Assembly: GCF_009363255.1 (NCBI RefSeq)
Contig: NZ_CP045318.1
Coordinates: 2,593,501-2,657,500, forward strand
Source: Roseivivax sp. THAF197b
GTDB lineage: Bacteria; Pseudomonadota; Alphaproteobacteria; Rhodobacterales; Rhodobacteraceae
DNA: 64,000 nucleotides
Direction of reading: 5' to 3'
The position numbers were made by a program, and so were the translations under genes. Under the pieces are notes generated by a model, which saw only the letters and a program-made list of their open reading frames with translations, had not been told where the DNA came from and searched no databases. Every line of letters starts with the position of its first letter. Position 1 is the first letter of the stretch. Of this stretch, positions 55,106 to 63,544 are shown one piece after another.

Positions 55106-55896
55106 CGGGCAAGGTCCTTCGAGGTGGCAGGGGGACGTTGTGATGGGCAGGTGTGATGTCGGTGGGGCCGACCCATCCAACCTGCCCGAGCCCCGATCTT
55201 CCCGGCAGACCAGCATGCGGACAGTGCCCCCTCCAGAGGCCTAGCGACCGATCGCATCGGGCACTCCGCCTATCCGAAAGAGGTGCGCCCGCGCGCGGAC
55301 GGTGCGTGATGGGCAGCATTCGGGCAAGCGGTCTTCATCGCGCGGCCTTCAGCGCCGCGCGCCCATGCGCCCGCGATGTTGCGGCGAAACGCGGGTTAGC
55401 GCGCCGGATGTGATCGCATTTGATCCAACGACCGACTGACGGTGCCAGACGATATTTGCACCGCTCACACGCCTGTCCGGATGCGCGACTATAAGGAGGC
55501 CGCGTTCTACCGCTCAGAAATGGGGTGTGTCCGCTGCCTCGCGCATCGAAGGCAGGCTCTGCCCACAGCCAGACTTATTGGCGCCGGTGCGCTGGCCGGG
55601 ATCCAGGCGTCTCGATCGGCGGTGCGAACATTCCACGCAAACCGCAGATCTGGGACGCCTTCAAGCGACTAGCCCCGCGGACCGCGCGAACCGCCCGATT
55701 CTGGCCCCTGATGCCCCCACCGGCGTAGCGCCCTAATCGAACGTATAGCCGTGCGCGGCACTTGGGCTGCCCGGCGACCCACTCGCCTCCCCATTCGCTG
55801 CCGATGGTGCGCGCCGTAACCCGACGCCCAAGCGACGGAGGCCGCGCTGCATGGGAAGACAGGAGCAACCAGTCACCTGCTCACGGACTTCCGAAA
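55106..55896. promoter_or_regulatory. Long divergent intergenic region
   Basis: About 790 bases between the lysozyme-like gene and the glycosyltransferase gene. Short open frames are present on both strands but none has a ribosome site together with credible protein character. No RNA gene or strong terminator was found. It should hold the two divergent promoters; degenerate remnants of a lost gene cannot be excluded. Confidence 0.4.
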
Positions 55897-56709
55897 ATGC
55901 GCATCGACCCCACCCTGACCGCCGCGACCGCACCGTCCTTTTCCTATTCGACCGGACGCACGATCATCGTGGTCCCCTGCTACAACGAGGCACAGCGCCT
56001 CGATGTCGGTGCCTTTCATGCCGCGCTCGAGATGCTGCCCGGTATCGACTTTCTCTTTGTGGACGATGGCAGCCGCGACGCGACGCTCGAGCGTCTGCAG
56101 GACATGGCGAAACGCGCACCGAGCCGCATCTCGGTGCTGGCGCTGCCCCGCAATGGCGGCAAGGCCGAGGCTGTCCGGCAGGGCCTGATCGAAGCCACGG
56201 CCCGCGGTGCTGCCATCACCGGCTACTGGGATGCCGATCTCGCCACGCCGCTCGATGCCATCGGTGACATGCTGCGGGTTCTGAACCGCCATGACCATGT
56301 CGAGGTCATCTTCGGTTCCCGCCGACCGCTGCTGGGTCACAAGATCGAGCGCGCCGACAATCGTCGCCTCGTCTCAAGGATCTGCAACGCACTGGCGCGT
56401 GTCGCGCTGCGCATGCCCATCGGCGACACGCAATGCGGCGCCAAGATGCTGCGCGCCACCCCGTCGCTGACTCGCGCGCTTGCCGCACCGTTCCAGGCCG
56501 GATGGCTGTTCGACATCGAGCTCTTCTCGCGGCTCGGCACGAACGGGACGACGCAGGCCGCCTTCTACGAAATGCCGCTGGCCGAATGGTACGAGATCCC
56601 CGGCTCCAAGGTCAGCGCCCGCGCGGTTCTGCGCGCCGGTGTGCAGATGCTGGGCCTGATCGCCGAGATCCGCATCGCCCCACTGGCCCAGCGCGCCGCG
56701 TTTCTCTGA
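55897..56709 (+). CDS. Family 2 glycosyltransferase (dolichyl-phosphate-type)
   Basis: A 270-residue GT-A glycosyltransferase. TIIVVPCYNEAQRLD begins the nucleotide-sugar domain, VDDGSRDATLERL and LPRNGGKAEAVRQG follow, and GYWDADLATPLDAI contains the DxD metal site. It lacks the usual C-terminal membrane spans, so it is likely soluble or membrane-associated. It probably transfers a sugar to a polyprenyl-phosphate or a growing glycan. The following flippase gene starts 22 bases later. Confidence 0.85.
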   Translation: MRIDPTLTAATAPSFSYSTGRTIIVVPCYNEAQRLDVGAFHAALEMLPGIDFLFVDDGSRDATLERLQDMAKRAPSRISVLALPRNGGKAEAVRQGLIEATARGAAITGYWDADLATPLDAIGDMLRVLNRHDHVEVIFGSRRPLLGHKIERADNRRLVSRICNALARVALRMPIGDTQCGAKMLRATPSLTRALAAPFQAGWLFDIELFSRLGTNGTTQAAFYEMPLAEWYEIPGSKVSARAVLRAGVQMLGLIAEIRIAPLAQRAAFL

Positions 56710-56731
56710 CCGCCCCCCCGAGGATCATCCG

Positions 56732-58048
56732 ATGCCCCGCCCCATGCCCCTTTTCGGTCGGCTCTCGACCACTGCGCTCGCCCTGAGCCCGGCGGCGGCC
56801 ATCTTCGTGTCCTCGAACATCGCCAATGTCGGCAACCTCGCCTACAACATGCTGTTCAGCCGCTGGCTCGGACCGGAGCTGTTCGGCGATCTGGCCCTGC
56901 TCCTGACGCTGAAACTGGGCATTCTGGCCGCGCTCACGGCGGTGCAGATGGCGGTCTCCAAACGCGTGGCCGCCGAAGACGGCGCGACCGTCACGAGCGC
57001 CCATGCCCGACTGGCCCGCAACGCCCTCCTCTGGGGCGGTATCGCGTTGCCCATCTGCCTTTTCGCGCTCTGGATTGCGCAAGCCGGTGAGGCCCTGTCG
57101 CTGTCGGAGCCGGGCGCGCTGATGCTTCTCGCACTGGCCCTACCCTTCGCGATGCCGCTTTGTCTGCTGCGCGGGGTGCTGACCGGCAGGCTGCAGGTCG
57201 GCGCCGTTATCCGCTCCACCCAGATCGAGATGCTCGTGCGTCTGGCGGGCGGCGCTTTGGCCTGGCAGATGGGCTGGGGATTGACCGGGATCAGTGCCGC
57301 GCTGGCCCTGTCGATCGTGCTGGGCTGGGCCGTCATTGCCCGCGATGTGCCCGCCACTGACCCTGGCGCCACAGCACAGCCCGCCTCCCGCCAGCTCATC
57401 CGCGGGCTGACCATTGCCGCCCTGCCCTTCGCCTTTCTGCAACTGGCCCAGGTGGCGCTTCTGGATGGCGACCTGCTGCTCGCCAAGCTTCTGCTGACGC
57501 CCGTCGAGACCGGTCAGCTTGCCGTGCTCGGATTGTTCCAGCGGATCGAGTTCTTCGCCTGTTTCGGCCTGGCCTCGGTGCTTTTGCCCACAATCGGCCT
57601 TGCCCTTGCCCGCGGCGAAAGCGTGCTGCGTGCGGCCCGCCCGGTGGCGCTTCTCTTCCTGCTGGTCTCGGTGCCGCTGATGCTGGCCGCGCTCCTCATC
57701 CCCGAGGTCCTGCTCACGCTGCTGGCCGGTCCCGCCTTCCGCGATGCCGCCCCCCATCTGGCCGAGGCCGCAGGCGCCGCCACCGCCTTCACGCTGAGCT
57801 ACCTCGTGGCGACCTGGCTTTCGGCCCAGAACGATTACCGCGGGATCGCGCTCCTCGCCGTGGCGGTGCCGCTTTACCTGGGCGCTGTACCGCTCGCCGC
57901 GCAACTGACCGGCCAGGCCGATCTCGCCCTGCTCGTCACGCTCAAGCTGCAGGTTCAGCTGGGCCTCGCCCTCCTGATGCTCAGCCTTGCCGCTTTCCGC
58001 TCCGTCCCGAAACGACCCGCGCCCGTCCCGGCCCCCATGCCCGGATGA
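56732..58048 (+). CDS. Polysaccharide flippase-like membrane protein (MOP superfamily)
   Basis: A 438-residue protein with about twelve to fourteen hydrophobic spans. The N-terminal region SNIANVGNLAYNMLFSRWLG and a following loop MAVSKRVAAEDG resemble Wzx-type or MATE-type exporters. It would move lipid-linked sugars across the inner membrane. It lies between a GT2 gene and a ManC-type cupin gene, which supports a glycan role. No close functional assignment is possible. Confidence 0.8.
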   Translation: MPRPMPLFGRLSTTALALSPAAAIFVSSNIANVGNLAYNMLFSRWLGPELFGDLALLLTLKLGILAALTAVQMAVSKRVAAEDGATVTSAHARLARNALLWGGIALPICLFALWIAQAGEALSLSEPGALMLLALALPFAMPLCLLRGVLTGRLQVGAVIRSTQIEMLVRLAGGALAWQMGWGLTGISAALALSIVLGWAVIARDVPATDPGATAQPASRQLIRGLTIAALPFAFLQLAQVALLDGDLLLAKLLLTPVETGQLAVLGLFQRIEFFACFGLASVLLPTIGLALARGESVLRAARPVALLFLLVSVPLMLAALLIPEVLLTLLAGPAFRDAAPHLAEAAGAATAFTLSYLVATWLSAQNDYRGIALLAVAVPLYLGAVPLAAQLTGQADLALLVTLKLQVQLGLALLMLSLAAFRSVPKRPAPVPAPMPG

Positions 58049-58097
58049 GCGCAGCCCCGCACGCCCCTCAAATCACCAACCACGAAAGACCACGCCC

Positions 58098-58478
58098 ATG
58101 ACCAAACACATGCACATCCAGGCCGAGACCCCTGCCGTCACCCGCGAAGACCGCCCCTGGGGCCATTACGAATCGCTGATGCTCGGCGGTCGCTTCCAGG
58201 TGAAGTCCATCGTTGTCGATCCCGGCGGCATCCTGAGCCTGCAGAGCCACATGCACCGCGCCGAGCACTGGATCGTCGTCGAAGGCACGGCAACCGTCAC
58301 GGTGGGCGAGGATGTCCGGCTCCTGCCCGAGCAGAGCCACGTCTTCATCCCGCTCGGCGCCAAGCACCGGCTGGCCAATTCCGGCAAGGTCCCGATGCGC
58401 CTGATCGAAGTCCAGATGGGCCCGTATCTGGGCGAGGACGACATCACCCGCTTCGAGGATGTCTACGACCGCCACTGA
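58098..58478 (+). CDS. Mannose-6-phosphate isomerase-type cupin (ManC C-terminal-like)
   Basis: A 126-residue stand-alone cupin matching the C-terminal domain of bifunctional mannose-1-phosphate guanylyltransferases. EDRPWGHYESL, VDPGGILSLQSHMHRAEHWI, VVEGTATVTVGE and RLIEVQMGPYLGEDDITRFE are characteristic. It may interconvert fructose-6-phosphate and mannose-6-phosphate for GDP-mannose supply, although the guanylyltransferase part is absent here. The ATG at 58098 follows GAAAGACCAC. Confidence 0.85.
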   Translation: MTKHMHIQAETPAVTREDRPWGHYESLMLGGRFQVKSIVVDPGGILSLQSHMHRAEHWIVVEGTATVTVGEDVRLLPEQSHVFIPLGAKHRLANSGKVPMRLIEVQMGPYLGEDDITRFEDVYDRH

Positions 58479-58600
58479 CCCCGGCACGACAGCGCCGGGC
58501 GGGCCTGCCAAGCCCGCCCGGCCGCCACACCGACCAAACCCAAGCCCCCACATCCCGGCCTCACCAGCCGATCATCACCATCCCTTGAAAGGATCGCACC

Positions 58601-59440
58601 ATGCGCTGCCTCCATCTCGCGAAATCCATTGCTCTTGCCGCCGCCCTCTTCTGTCTCAACGCGCCCGCCGCGCAGGCCAACGAGGACGACGCCGCCCGTC
58701 TGCCGAAGATCACCTTTCCCGGCGCCACCGGCGGCATCCTGCGCTTTCCCAACACCAATCAGGACTCCGATGAGGGCAACGCCTTCGCCGAGGCCTGGCT
58801 CAAGCAGGGCGTGCAGGTCTGGCAGCGCGGCGACACCAAGCTGCAGTTCTTCTACCTCGGCAACTACGTCCGCGACACCGAGCCGAACCCCTGGAACAAC
58901 TCCACCAAGCACGGCCTCGGCGTGCAGCTTTCGACGCGGCTGGGCGACCACCTGGAACTGACCTTCTCCGCGCGCCACGATTGGTACACCGAGCTCGAAA
59001 GCGGGCTCGAGAAGTCGGGCTGGCGCTTTGCCGCGGATTATTACTACTACCGCTATTTCCCCAAGGAAGGCGGCGGTTTCGGCCCGTTCGACCGGGTCTC
59101 CTCGGTGTTCAAGAGCTACGGCACGCTGGCCGCTCCCGGCTCGCTAGAGCCCGGCGACACCAATATCGTTCTGACCGTCGGGGGCGAGTACTCGCTCGAA
59201 TACAAGATCGCCGACAGCAAGTGGCTGATGGTGCCCTTCGCGGACATGCATTTCGCCTGGGACAAGGACCAGAACAATTACAACAACAAGCTGATCCCGG
59301 CCGCAGGCGTCAAAGTGCGCCGCCCCATCACCAAGGGCGAGCTGTTCGCGGGGGTCAAGATCGAGGCCGATTATCGCTGGGTCGAGGACACACTCGATGT
59401 CGGTCCCATGGTATTTGCAGGGTGGTACAGGGGTTGGTGA
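58601..59440 (+). CDS. Exported outer-membrane-like protein, unknown function
   Basis: A 279-residue protein with a signal peptide (about residues 1-26, ending AAQA). The mature part is rich in Tyr, Trp and Phe and in alternating strands (FAADYYYYRYFPK, VMVPFADMHFAWD-type stretches, DYRWVEDTLDVGPMVFAGW), ending with aromatic residues as many outer-membrane barrels do. GAAAGGATCG precedes the ATG. It closes the polysaccharide-type cluster and is followed by a strong terminator. It may serve in surface glycan export; no family recognised. Confidence 0.7.
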   Translation: MRCLHLAKSIALAAALFCLNAPAAQANEDDAARLPKITFPGATGGILRFPNTNQDSDEGNAFAEAWLKQGVQVWQRGDTKLQFFYLGNYVRDTEPNPWNNSTKHGLGVQLSTRLGDHLELTFSARHDWYTELESGLEKSGWRFAADYYYYRYFPKEGGGFGPFDRVSSVFKSYGTLAAPGSLEPGDTNIVLTVGGEYSLEYKIADSKWLMVPFADMHFAWDKDQNNYNNKLIPAAGVKVRRPITKGELFAGVKIEADYRWVEDTLDVGPMVFAGWYRGW

Positions 59441-59503
59441 CCCCGTGGGGCGTCCCCCTGCAAAGGCGGTCGGGTGTGGCAGCACCGACCGCCGCTTAAA
59501 CGG

Positions 59504-59538
59504 AGGCCTCCGTGGTGGACACCACGGGGGCCTTTTTC
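59504..59538 (+). terminator. Rho-independent terminator after the polysaccharide-type cluster
   Basis: Long stem GGCC(T)CCGTGGTG / CACCACGG(GG)GCC with a short loop, followed by TTTTTCC. It lies about 65 bases past the stop at 59440. Confidence 0.8.
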
Positions 59539-59540
59539 CG

Positions 59541-60001
59541 TTGATGCGGTTCGGTGGCGGAAGATGCTCGGGGCCGCACGGCGTTCCGGAGGGGCGTGCC
59601 TGTCGCGTAGGGGCGGGGCGCGATCAAGACCTTGCCGCCATCGGGCCGCAGGGCTGTGAGCACCAGATGGCTCCCAGCCCCATACGCGTCCCGATCTCCG
59701 CGCATTGCCCCTTGTCGTCGCAGTGCCCGAGCATGGGCTGCTCAGCTCCATTGCGATCCCGCGCTGCGCATCAAATATCGAGTATCGTGCCCTGATGTGA
59801 TCTTTGGGCGTGACGCCTGTACCGCGGGGCAAGACCGTTAAACGGCCTGCCGTCGCCTCTTCAAGGCATCACGTCCGCGCTTGGGTGCGCGCCCTCTACG
59901 CAGTGCCGCTGTCCAAGCCCAGCGCCGCCGAGATCCTACCGAGCGACAGACACCGAGCTGGCCGCGCACCGACGACAAAACCGCCCGCCCTTCGGACATG
60001 C
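59541..60001. other. Intergenic region, no gene recognised
   Basis: About 460 bases between the terminators of two convergent units. Short frames exist but show no ribosome site or recognisable protein. No RNA gene was identified. Confidence 0.4.
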
Positions 60002-60029
60002 AAAACCCCGCGCGCCGAAGCCCGCGGGG
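60002..60029 (-). terminator. Likely terminator of the hybrid kinase gene
   Basis: Stem CCCCGCG/CGCGGGG (60006-60012, 60023-60029) with a ten-base loop. On the minus strand it is followed by TTTTG. The T-run is short, so termination may be partial. It lies about 40 bases past the stop at 60069. Confidence 0.5.
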
Positions 60030-60068
60030 TCATGAGCGATTTGGCAGTTCCGAGACGACGCGCCCGTC

Positions 60069-62651
60069 TCAGGTCAGCTCCAGTTGCCTCTCGTCGCGGT
60101 AGATCTCCACCGTCTCGGACCAGCACGCCTTGATGTCATCGGCCGCCTCATCGAGCGTATCATCCGGCCCGAGGCGAAGCTGAACCTCGAACTCGCGAAG
60201 CAATTCGGCCAGCCGGAGCCCACCGAAGATACCCGAAGACCCGGCCAGCCGATGCGCCTCGGCGGCCAGCGCGTCATGCTGCGCGGGATCCGCGACTTGC
60301 GCATCCAGCGTGTCGATGAACGCTTCCAACTCATCGCAGACGGCATCCATCGCGGCGGCGAAACGCTCCTTGTTGAGCGTGCGGCGCACAGTGCGGGCCT
60401 GCTCCCAGTCAAAGAGCGGCTGTTCGGCCTCCAGAAGCTCTGCCTCGTCCTCGTCGTCGGCATCCGATGCGAAGGTCTCCATGATCCGGCGCAGAGCCGC
60501 GATGGAGATCGGCTTGGCCAGAACATCGGTCATGCCCGCATCGCGGAAGCGCTGCACGTCATGCTGCAACACATGGGCGGTCGTGGCGATGATCGGGCTG
60601 TCGGCGGATTGTCCCCCGCCCGAGCGTATGGCGCGGGTCGCCTCGGTCCCGTCCATTTCGGGCATGGAGATGTCCATGAGGATCACGTCGAAGGCCTTGC
60701 GGCTGGCCAAAGCGACGCCCTCGCGACCGTTATGGGCCTCTTCGACGCGATGGCCGTCGCGTTCCAGCATCTCGCGGGCCACCAATCGGTTGACCGCATT
60801 GTCCTCGACCAACAGCACGTTGCGGGCCGGGATCGTGTGGGCGGGCTTCGCGGCCTTGCTCCGGGCGCCGCCGGAGGATGCGTCGGGCGCGGGCAATTCC
60901 TGCCCCGCGGGCGGCTTCAGCGACAGGCGCAGCCAGAAGCGGCTTCCCTCGCCAGGCGCGCTGTCCGCGCCAATCTCAGCGCCGAGCGCCTTGGCCATGC
61001 GCGCGGAAATCCCCAAGCCCAGGCCGGTGCCGTTGTTGTTGCGCGCATAAGAGCTGTCGAGCGTCACGAAATCCTCGAAAATTCGCGACAGGTCTTCCTT
61101 CTCCATCCCGATGCCATCGTCGATGACGCGGATCTCCACCTCGTCGAGCCCGTTCAGGCATTCGACCTCCAGCGTGATCTGGCCGTTCCGCGTGAACTTG
61201 ATCGCGTTGCCCAGAAGGTTGATCAGGATCTGCCGGACGCGGACCGGATCGCTGTAGACATGCTTCAGCTCGCGTCCGGCGGCGTTCAGAACGATCACGT
61301 TGCCGTTTTCGCGCGCGGGCTGGGAATAGGTATCGACCAGCTCCTCCAGGAAAGCGTGGAGATCGAAGATCCGCGGCGTCATCGTCATCCGCCCCGCATC
61401 GAGGCTGGAGATGTCGAGAACGTCGTTCACATGCCCCAACAGCACGTTGCCCGAAGACCGGATCGTCTTGACGTAGCGCTCCGTCTTCGAATCGAGATCG
61501 AGCGTTTCCATCAGGTCGAGCGTGCCCAGCATGCCGTTGAGCGGCGTGCGCATCTCGTGGCTCATCACGGCCAGCATGTTGGCCTTCGACTTCTCGCCCG
61601 CGATGGCGCGGTCGCGCGCGGATTTGAGGTCATTTTCGGCTTCGACCCGGCGGGAGATGTCGCGGATATAGCCCACGAAGATCTCGCCCTCGGGCCGCTG
61701 AACGCTGGCGATGGACAATTCCACCGGAAACAGCGTGCCGTCGCGACGCTTCGCCTCGAGTTGGACGATCCCCTGATTGACCACCCGTTCCTGGCGATAC
61801 TTGATGAAGCGCTCCATGCCCTTGTTATGGGCCTGACGCAGATGGTCGGGGACGATCAGTTCGGCCATGGATTGCCCCACGGCTTCGGCATGGGTGTAGC
61901 CGAAGATCTTTTCGGCCGCACCGTTATACTCGACCACCTTTCCCTCGAGGTCGATGACGATGACCGCGTCGATCGAGGTGGAAATGATCGTCTCGATCCG
62001 GTCGCTGACGGCCCGGCTGTTGCGTGCATTTCGTTCGGCAACGCGCGCAAGGCGGGCCATGACGACCAGCATCAACATCAGAACGCCGATCAGGGCGGTC
62101 GTGACCAGCGCCACGTAACTCAGCGTGTCTGAGACGCCGGTGCGGTTCTGATCGCTCTGATTGGCGAAACGCTCTATGCCCTTGAGGGCGACGCGCCGCA
62201 TGACCGGACGCAGCGCCACGACCTCGCTTTGAATGCGCGGCAACGCCTCCCGCAGAACCGGATCTTCGCTGTCGAAATAGGACACGTTGCGATTCAGGAA
62301 TTCGCGCAATTCCATCAGGCTGCCATTGGCATCGGGATCGCGACGCAGCGTGGCAAAGGACGGACCTTCGGCCAGGGTCGTCACCCTGCTGTAGAAGATA
62401 TCGAAGCGACGACGCAGCTCGACCAGGGAGGCCTCGGGGTCCAGCGCGGCGACCGAGACGGCCTTGTCCAGCGCGGCCAGTTCAACCTCGCCCTGCGACA
62501 GGGTCCATTGCACGTTGTCCGAAGAGGCCGTGGCCAATTGATCGAGCTGACGCAAAACGTCGCTGGCCAGGAACAGCCAGATACCGCAAAGCAAAAGCAC
62601 GACGAGGCCGAAAAGGCCTCGTTTCACGCTGAAGATACCGGTCAGGGACAC
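60069..62651 (-). CDS. Hybrid sensor histidine kinase (PAS-HisKA-HATPase-REC-HPt)
   Basis: An 860-residue membrane sensor. A first span at about 12-33 and a second near 175-195 bracket a periplasmic domain of about 140 residues. A PAS domain follows (about 215-330), then HisKA with His365 in MSHEMRTPLNGML, HATPase_c with the N box and DGIGMEKEDLSRIFEDF, a receiver with Asp660 in LMDISMPEMDG, and an HPt domain with His800 in AEAHRLAGSSG. It is built like ArcB-type phosphorelays. The divergent response regulator at 63545 is a likely target, but the presence of its own receiver and HPt allows other partners. Confidence 0.92.
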   Translation of the reverse strand: MSLTGIFSVKRGLFGLVVLLLCGIWLFLASDVLRQLDQLATASSDNVQWTLSQGEVELAALDKAVSVAALDPEASLVELRRRFDIFYSRVTTLAEGPSFATLRRDPDANGSLMELREFLNRNVSYFDSEDPVLREALPRIQSEVVALRPVMRRVALKGIERFANQSDQNRTGVSDTLSYVALVTTALIGVLMLMLVVMARLARVAERNARNSRAVSDRIETIISTSIDAVIVIDLEGKVVEYNGAAEKIFGYTHAEAVGQSMAELIVPDHLRQAHNKGMERFIKYRQERVVNQGIVQLEAKRRDGTLFPVELSIASVQRPEGEIFVGYIRDISRRVEAENDLKSARDRAIAGEKSKANMLAVMSHEMRTPLNGMLGTLDLMETLDLDSKTERYVKTIRSSGNVLLGHVNDVLDISSLDAGRMTMTPRIFDLHAFLEELVDTYSQPARENGNVIVLNAAGRELKHVYSDPVRVRQILINLLGNAIKFTRNGQITLEVECLNGLDEVEIRVIDDGIGMEKEDLSRIFEDFVTLDSSYARNNNGTGLGLGISARMAKALGAEIGADSAPGEGSRFWLRLSLKPPAGQELPAPDASSGGARSKAAKPAHTIPARNVLLVEDNAVNRLVAREMLERDGHRVEEAHNGREGVALASRKAFDVILMDISMPEMDGTEATRAIRSGGGQSADSPIIATTAHVLQHDVQRFRDAGMTDVLAKPISIAALRRIMETFASDADDEDEAELLEAEQPLFDWEQARTVRRTLNKERFAAAMDAVCDELEAFIDTLDAQVADPAQHDALAAEAHRLAGSSGIFGGLRLAELLREFEVQLRLGPDDTLDEAADDIKACWSETVEIYRDERQLELT

Positions 62652-62686
62652 GATTGTCCTCCGTTACGCGCCGCGCGGCGCATTCG

Positions 62687-63214
62687 TTACGATCCGTCCG
62701 CCAAGCCGAGGCGGTCGAGTTGCCAGATGCTGCGCGAGTAATGCACTTCGCTCTGGTAGTCGGGGTTGGCGTCATAGGGGTACACGACCCAGATAGGCCC
62801 CTTGTCGCGCACGGACATCGGCTCTCCGTTGCGATCGAGCGCGAGGATCGGGCCATCCTCGACCGCGTCCGAGACCGGGATCTCGACCGCGTAATCGTTC
62901 ACGGCGGTGGCCGTCAGCGTGCCCTCTTCGATGCCAAGCAGATCGGTCAGCGCCTTGAGCGACGGGCCGGAGAATTCCTGTTCGCCCTCGGTCCAGATCG
63001 TCGAGGTCGTGATCGTCACGAGGCCAAGCTCTTCCAGCATGGCGCGGTCGAATTGTGCGGTGTCGCCGACATTCGTCGCTGCGAGCTCTCCCGAAACGGT
63101 CAGGATCACATCTCCTTCTGGCTGAGCGAGGTCTGCGGCCAGAGCCGCCGAACCGGAGCACGCGAGCGCGATGGAGACAATGGCAGCGCGGGGAAGGCCA
63201 GTGATATTCTGCAT
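62687..63214 (-). CDS. Small exported protein, molybdopterin-oxidoreductase-like
   Basis: A 175-residue protein with a signal peptide (about 1-26, ending AALAADL). GDVILTVSGELAATN, LVTITTSTIWTEGEQEFSGP, LKALTDLLGIEEGTLTATAVNDYAVEIPV and GPIWVVYPYDANPDYQ resemble the compact YedY-like oxidoreductase fold with the molybdopterin-ligand Cys not visible, so redox function is doubtful. Such genes often neighbour sensor kinases. It precedes the kinase gene by 35 bases on the same strand and may be its periplasmic input protein. Confidence 0.7.
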   Translation of the reverse strand: MQNITGLPRAAIVSIALACSGSAALAADLAQPEGDVILTVSGELAATNVGDTAQFDRAMLEELGLVTITTSTIWTEGEQEFSGPSLKALTDLLGIEEGTLTATAVNDYAVEIPVSDAVEDGPILALDRNGEPMSVRDKGPIWVVYPYDANPDYQSEVHYSRSIWQLDRLGLADGS

Positions 63215-63313
63215 TGATCCAGGATCCTTGATGGTTAACGCATCTAACTCGTACAGCATGGCGTATTGCCTTCGCGCAGTCACAACTGCAAATGTATGCT
63301 CGGCCTATACTTT

Positions 63314-63332
63314 CGCATAGTTTGTCTATGCG
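63314..63332. promoter_or_regulatory. Inverted repeat in a divergent promoter region
   Basis: Arms CGCATAG and CTATGCG around TTTGT, in the 330-base gap between the divergent signalling genes (63215-63544). It is a possible operator or a short RNA hairpin. The remainder of the gap is AT-richer, with no other gene seen. Confidence 0.45.
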
Positions 63333-63544
63333 GCGTGGCGTTGCCGCCTTTCAGAAGAGCGAAAGTCACGTGCAACTTATTGGGTTAATGTAACCGCAGA
63401 TCGCTTGACGCGGCCCTTTGCGCAAGGTGGCATGACGAAAGACATCGCAATGTCTCGGAATTGCCGCTCTGACCACAAAGGCGTCAAATTCGGGCGCGAT
63501 AACAAAATTGATTTAACTCTGATGACCCCTGGAGGGCGGATAGA

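Noticed and set aside
55442..55736. Overlapping short plus-strand frames in the long gap before the glycosyltransferase
   Set aside because: All three frames are open because of composition; none has a ribosome site or a recognisable sequence.
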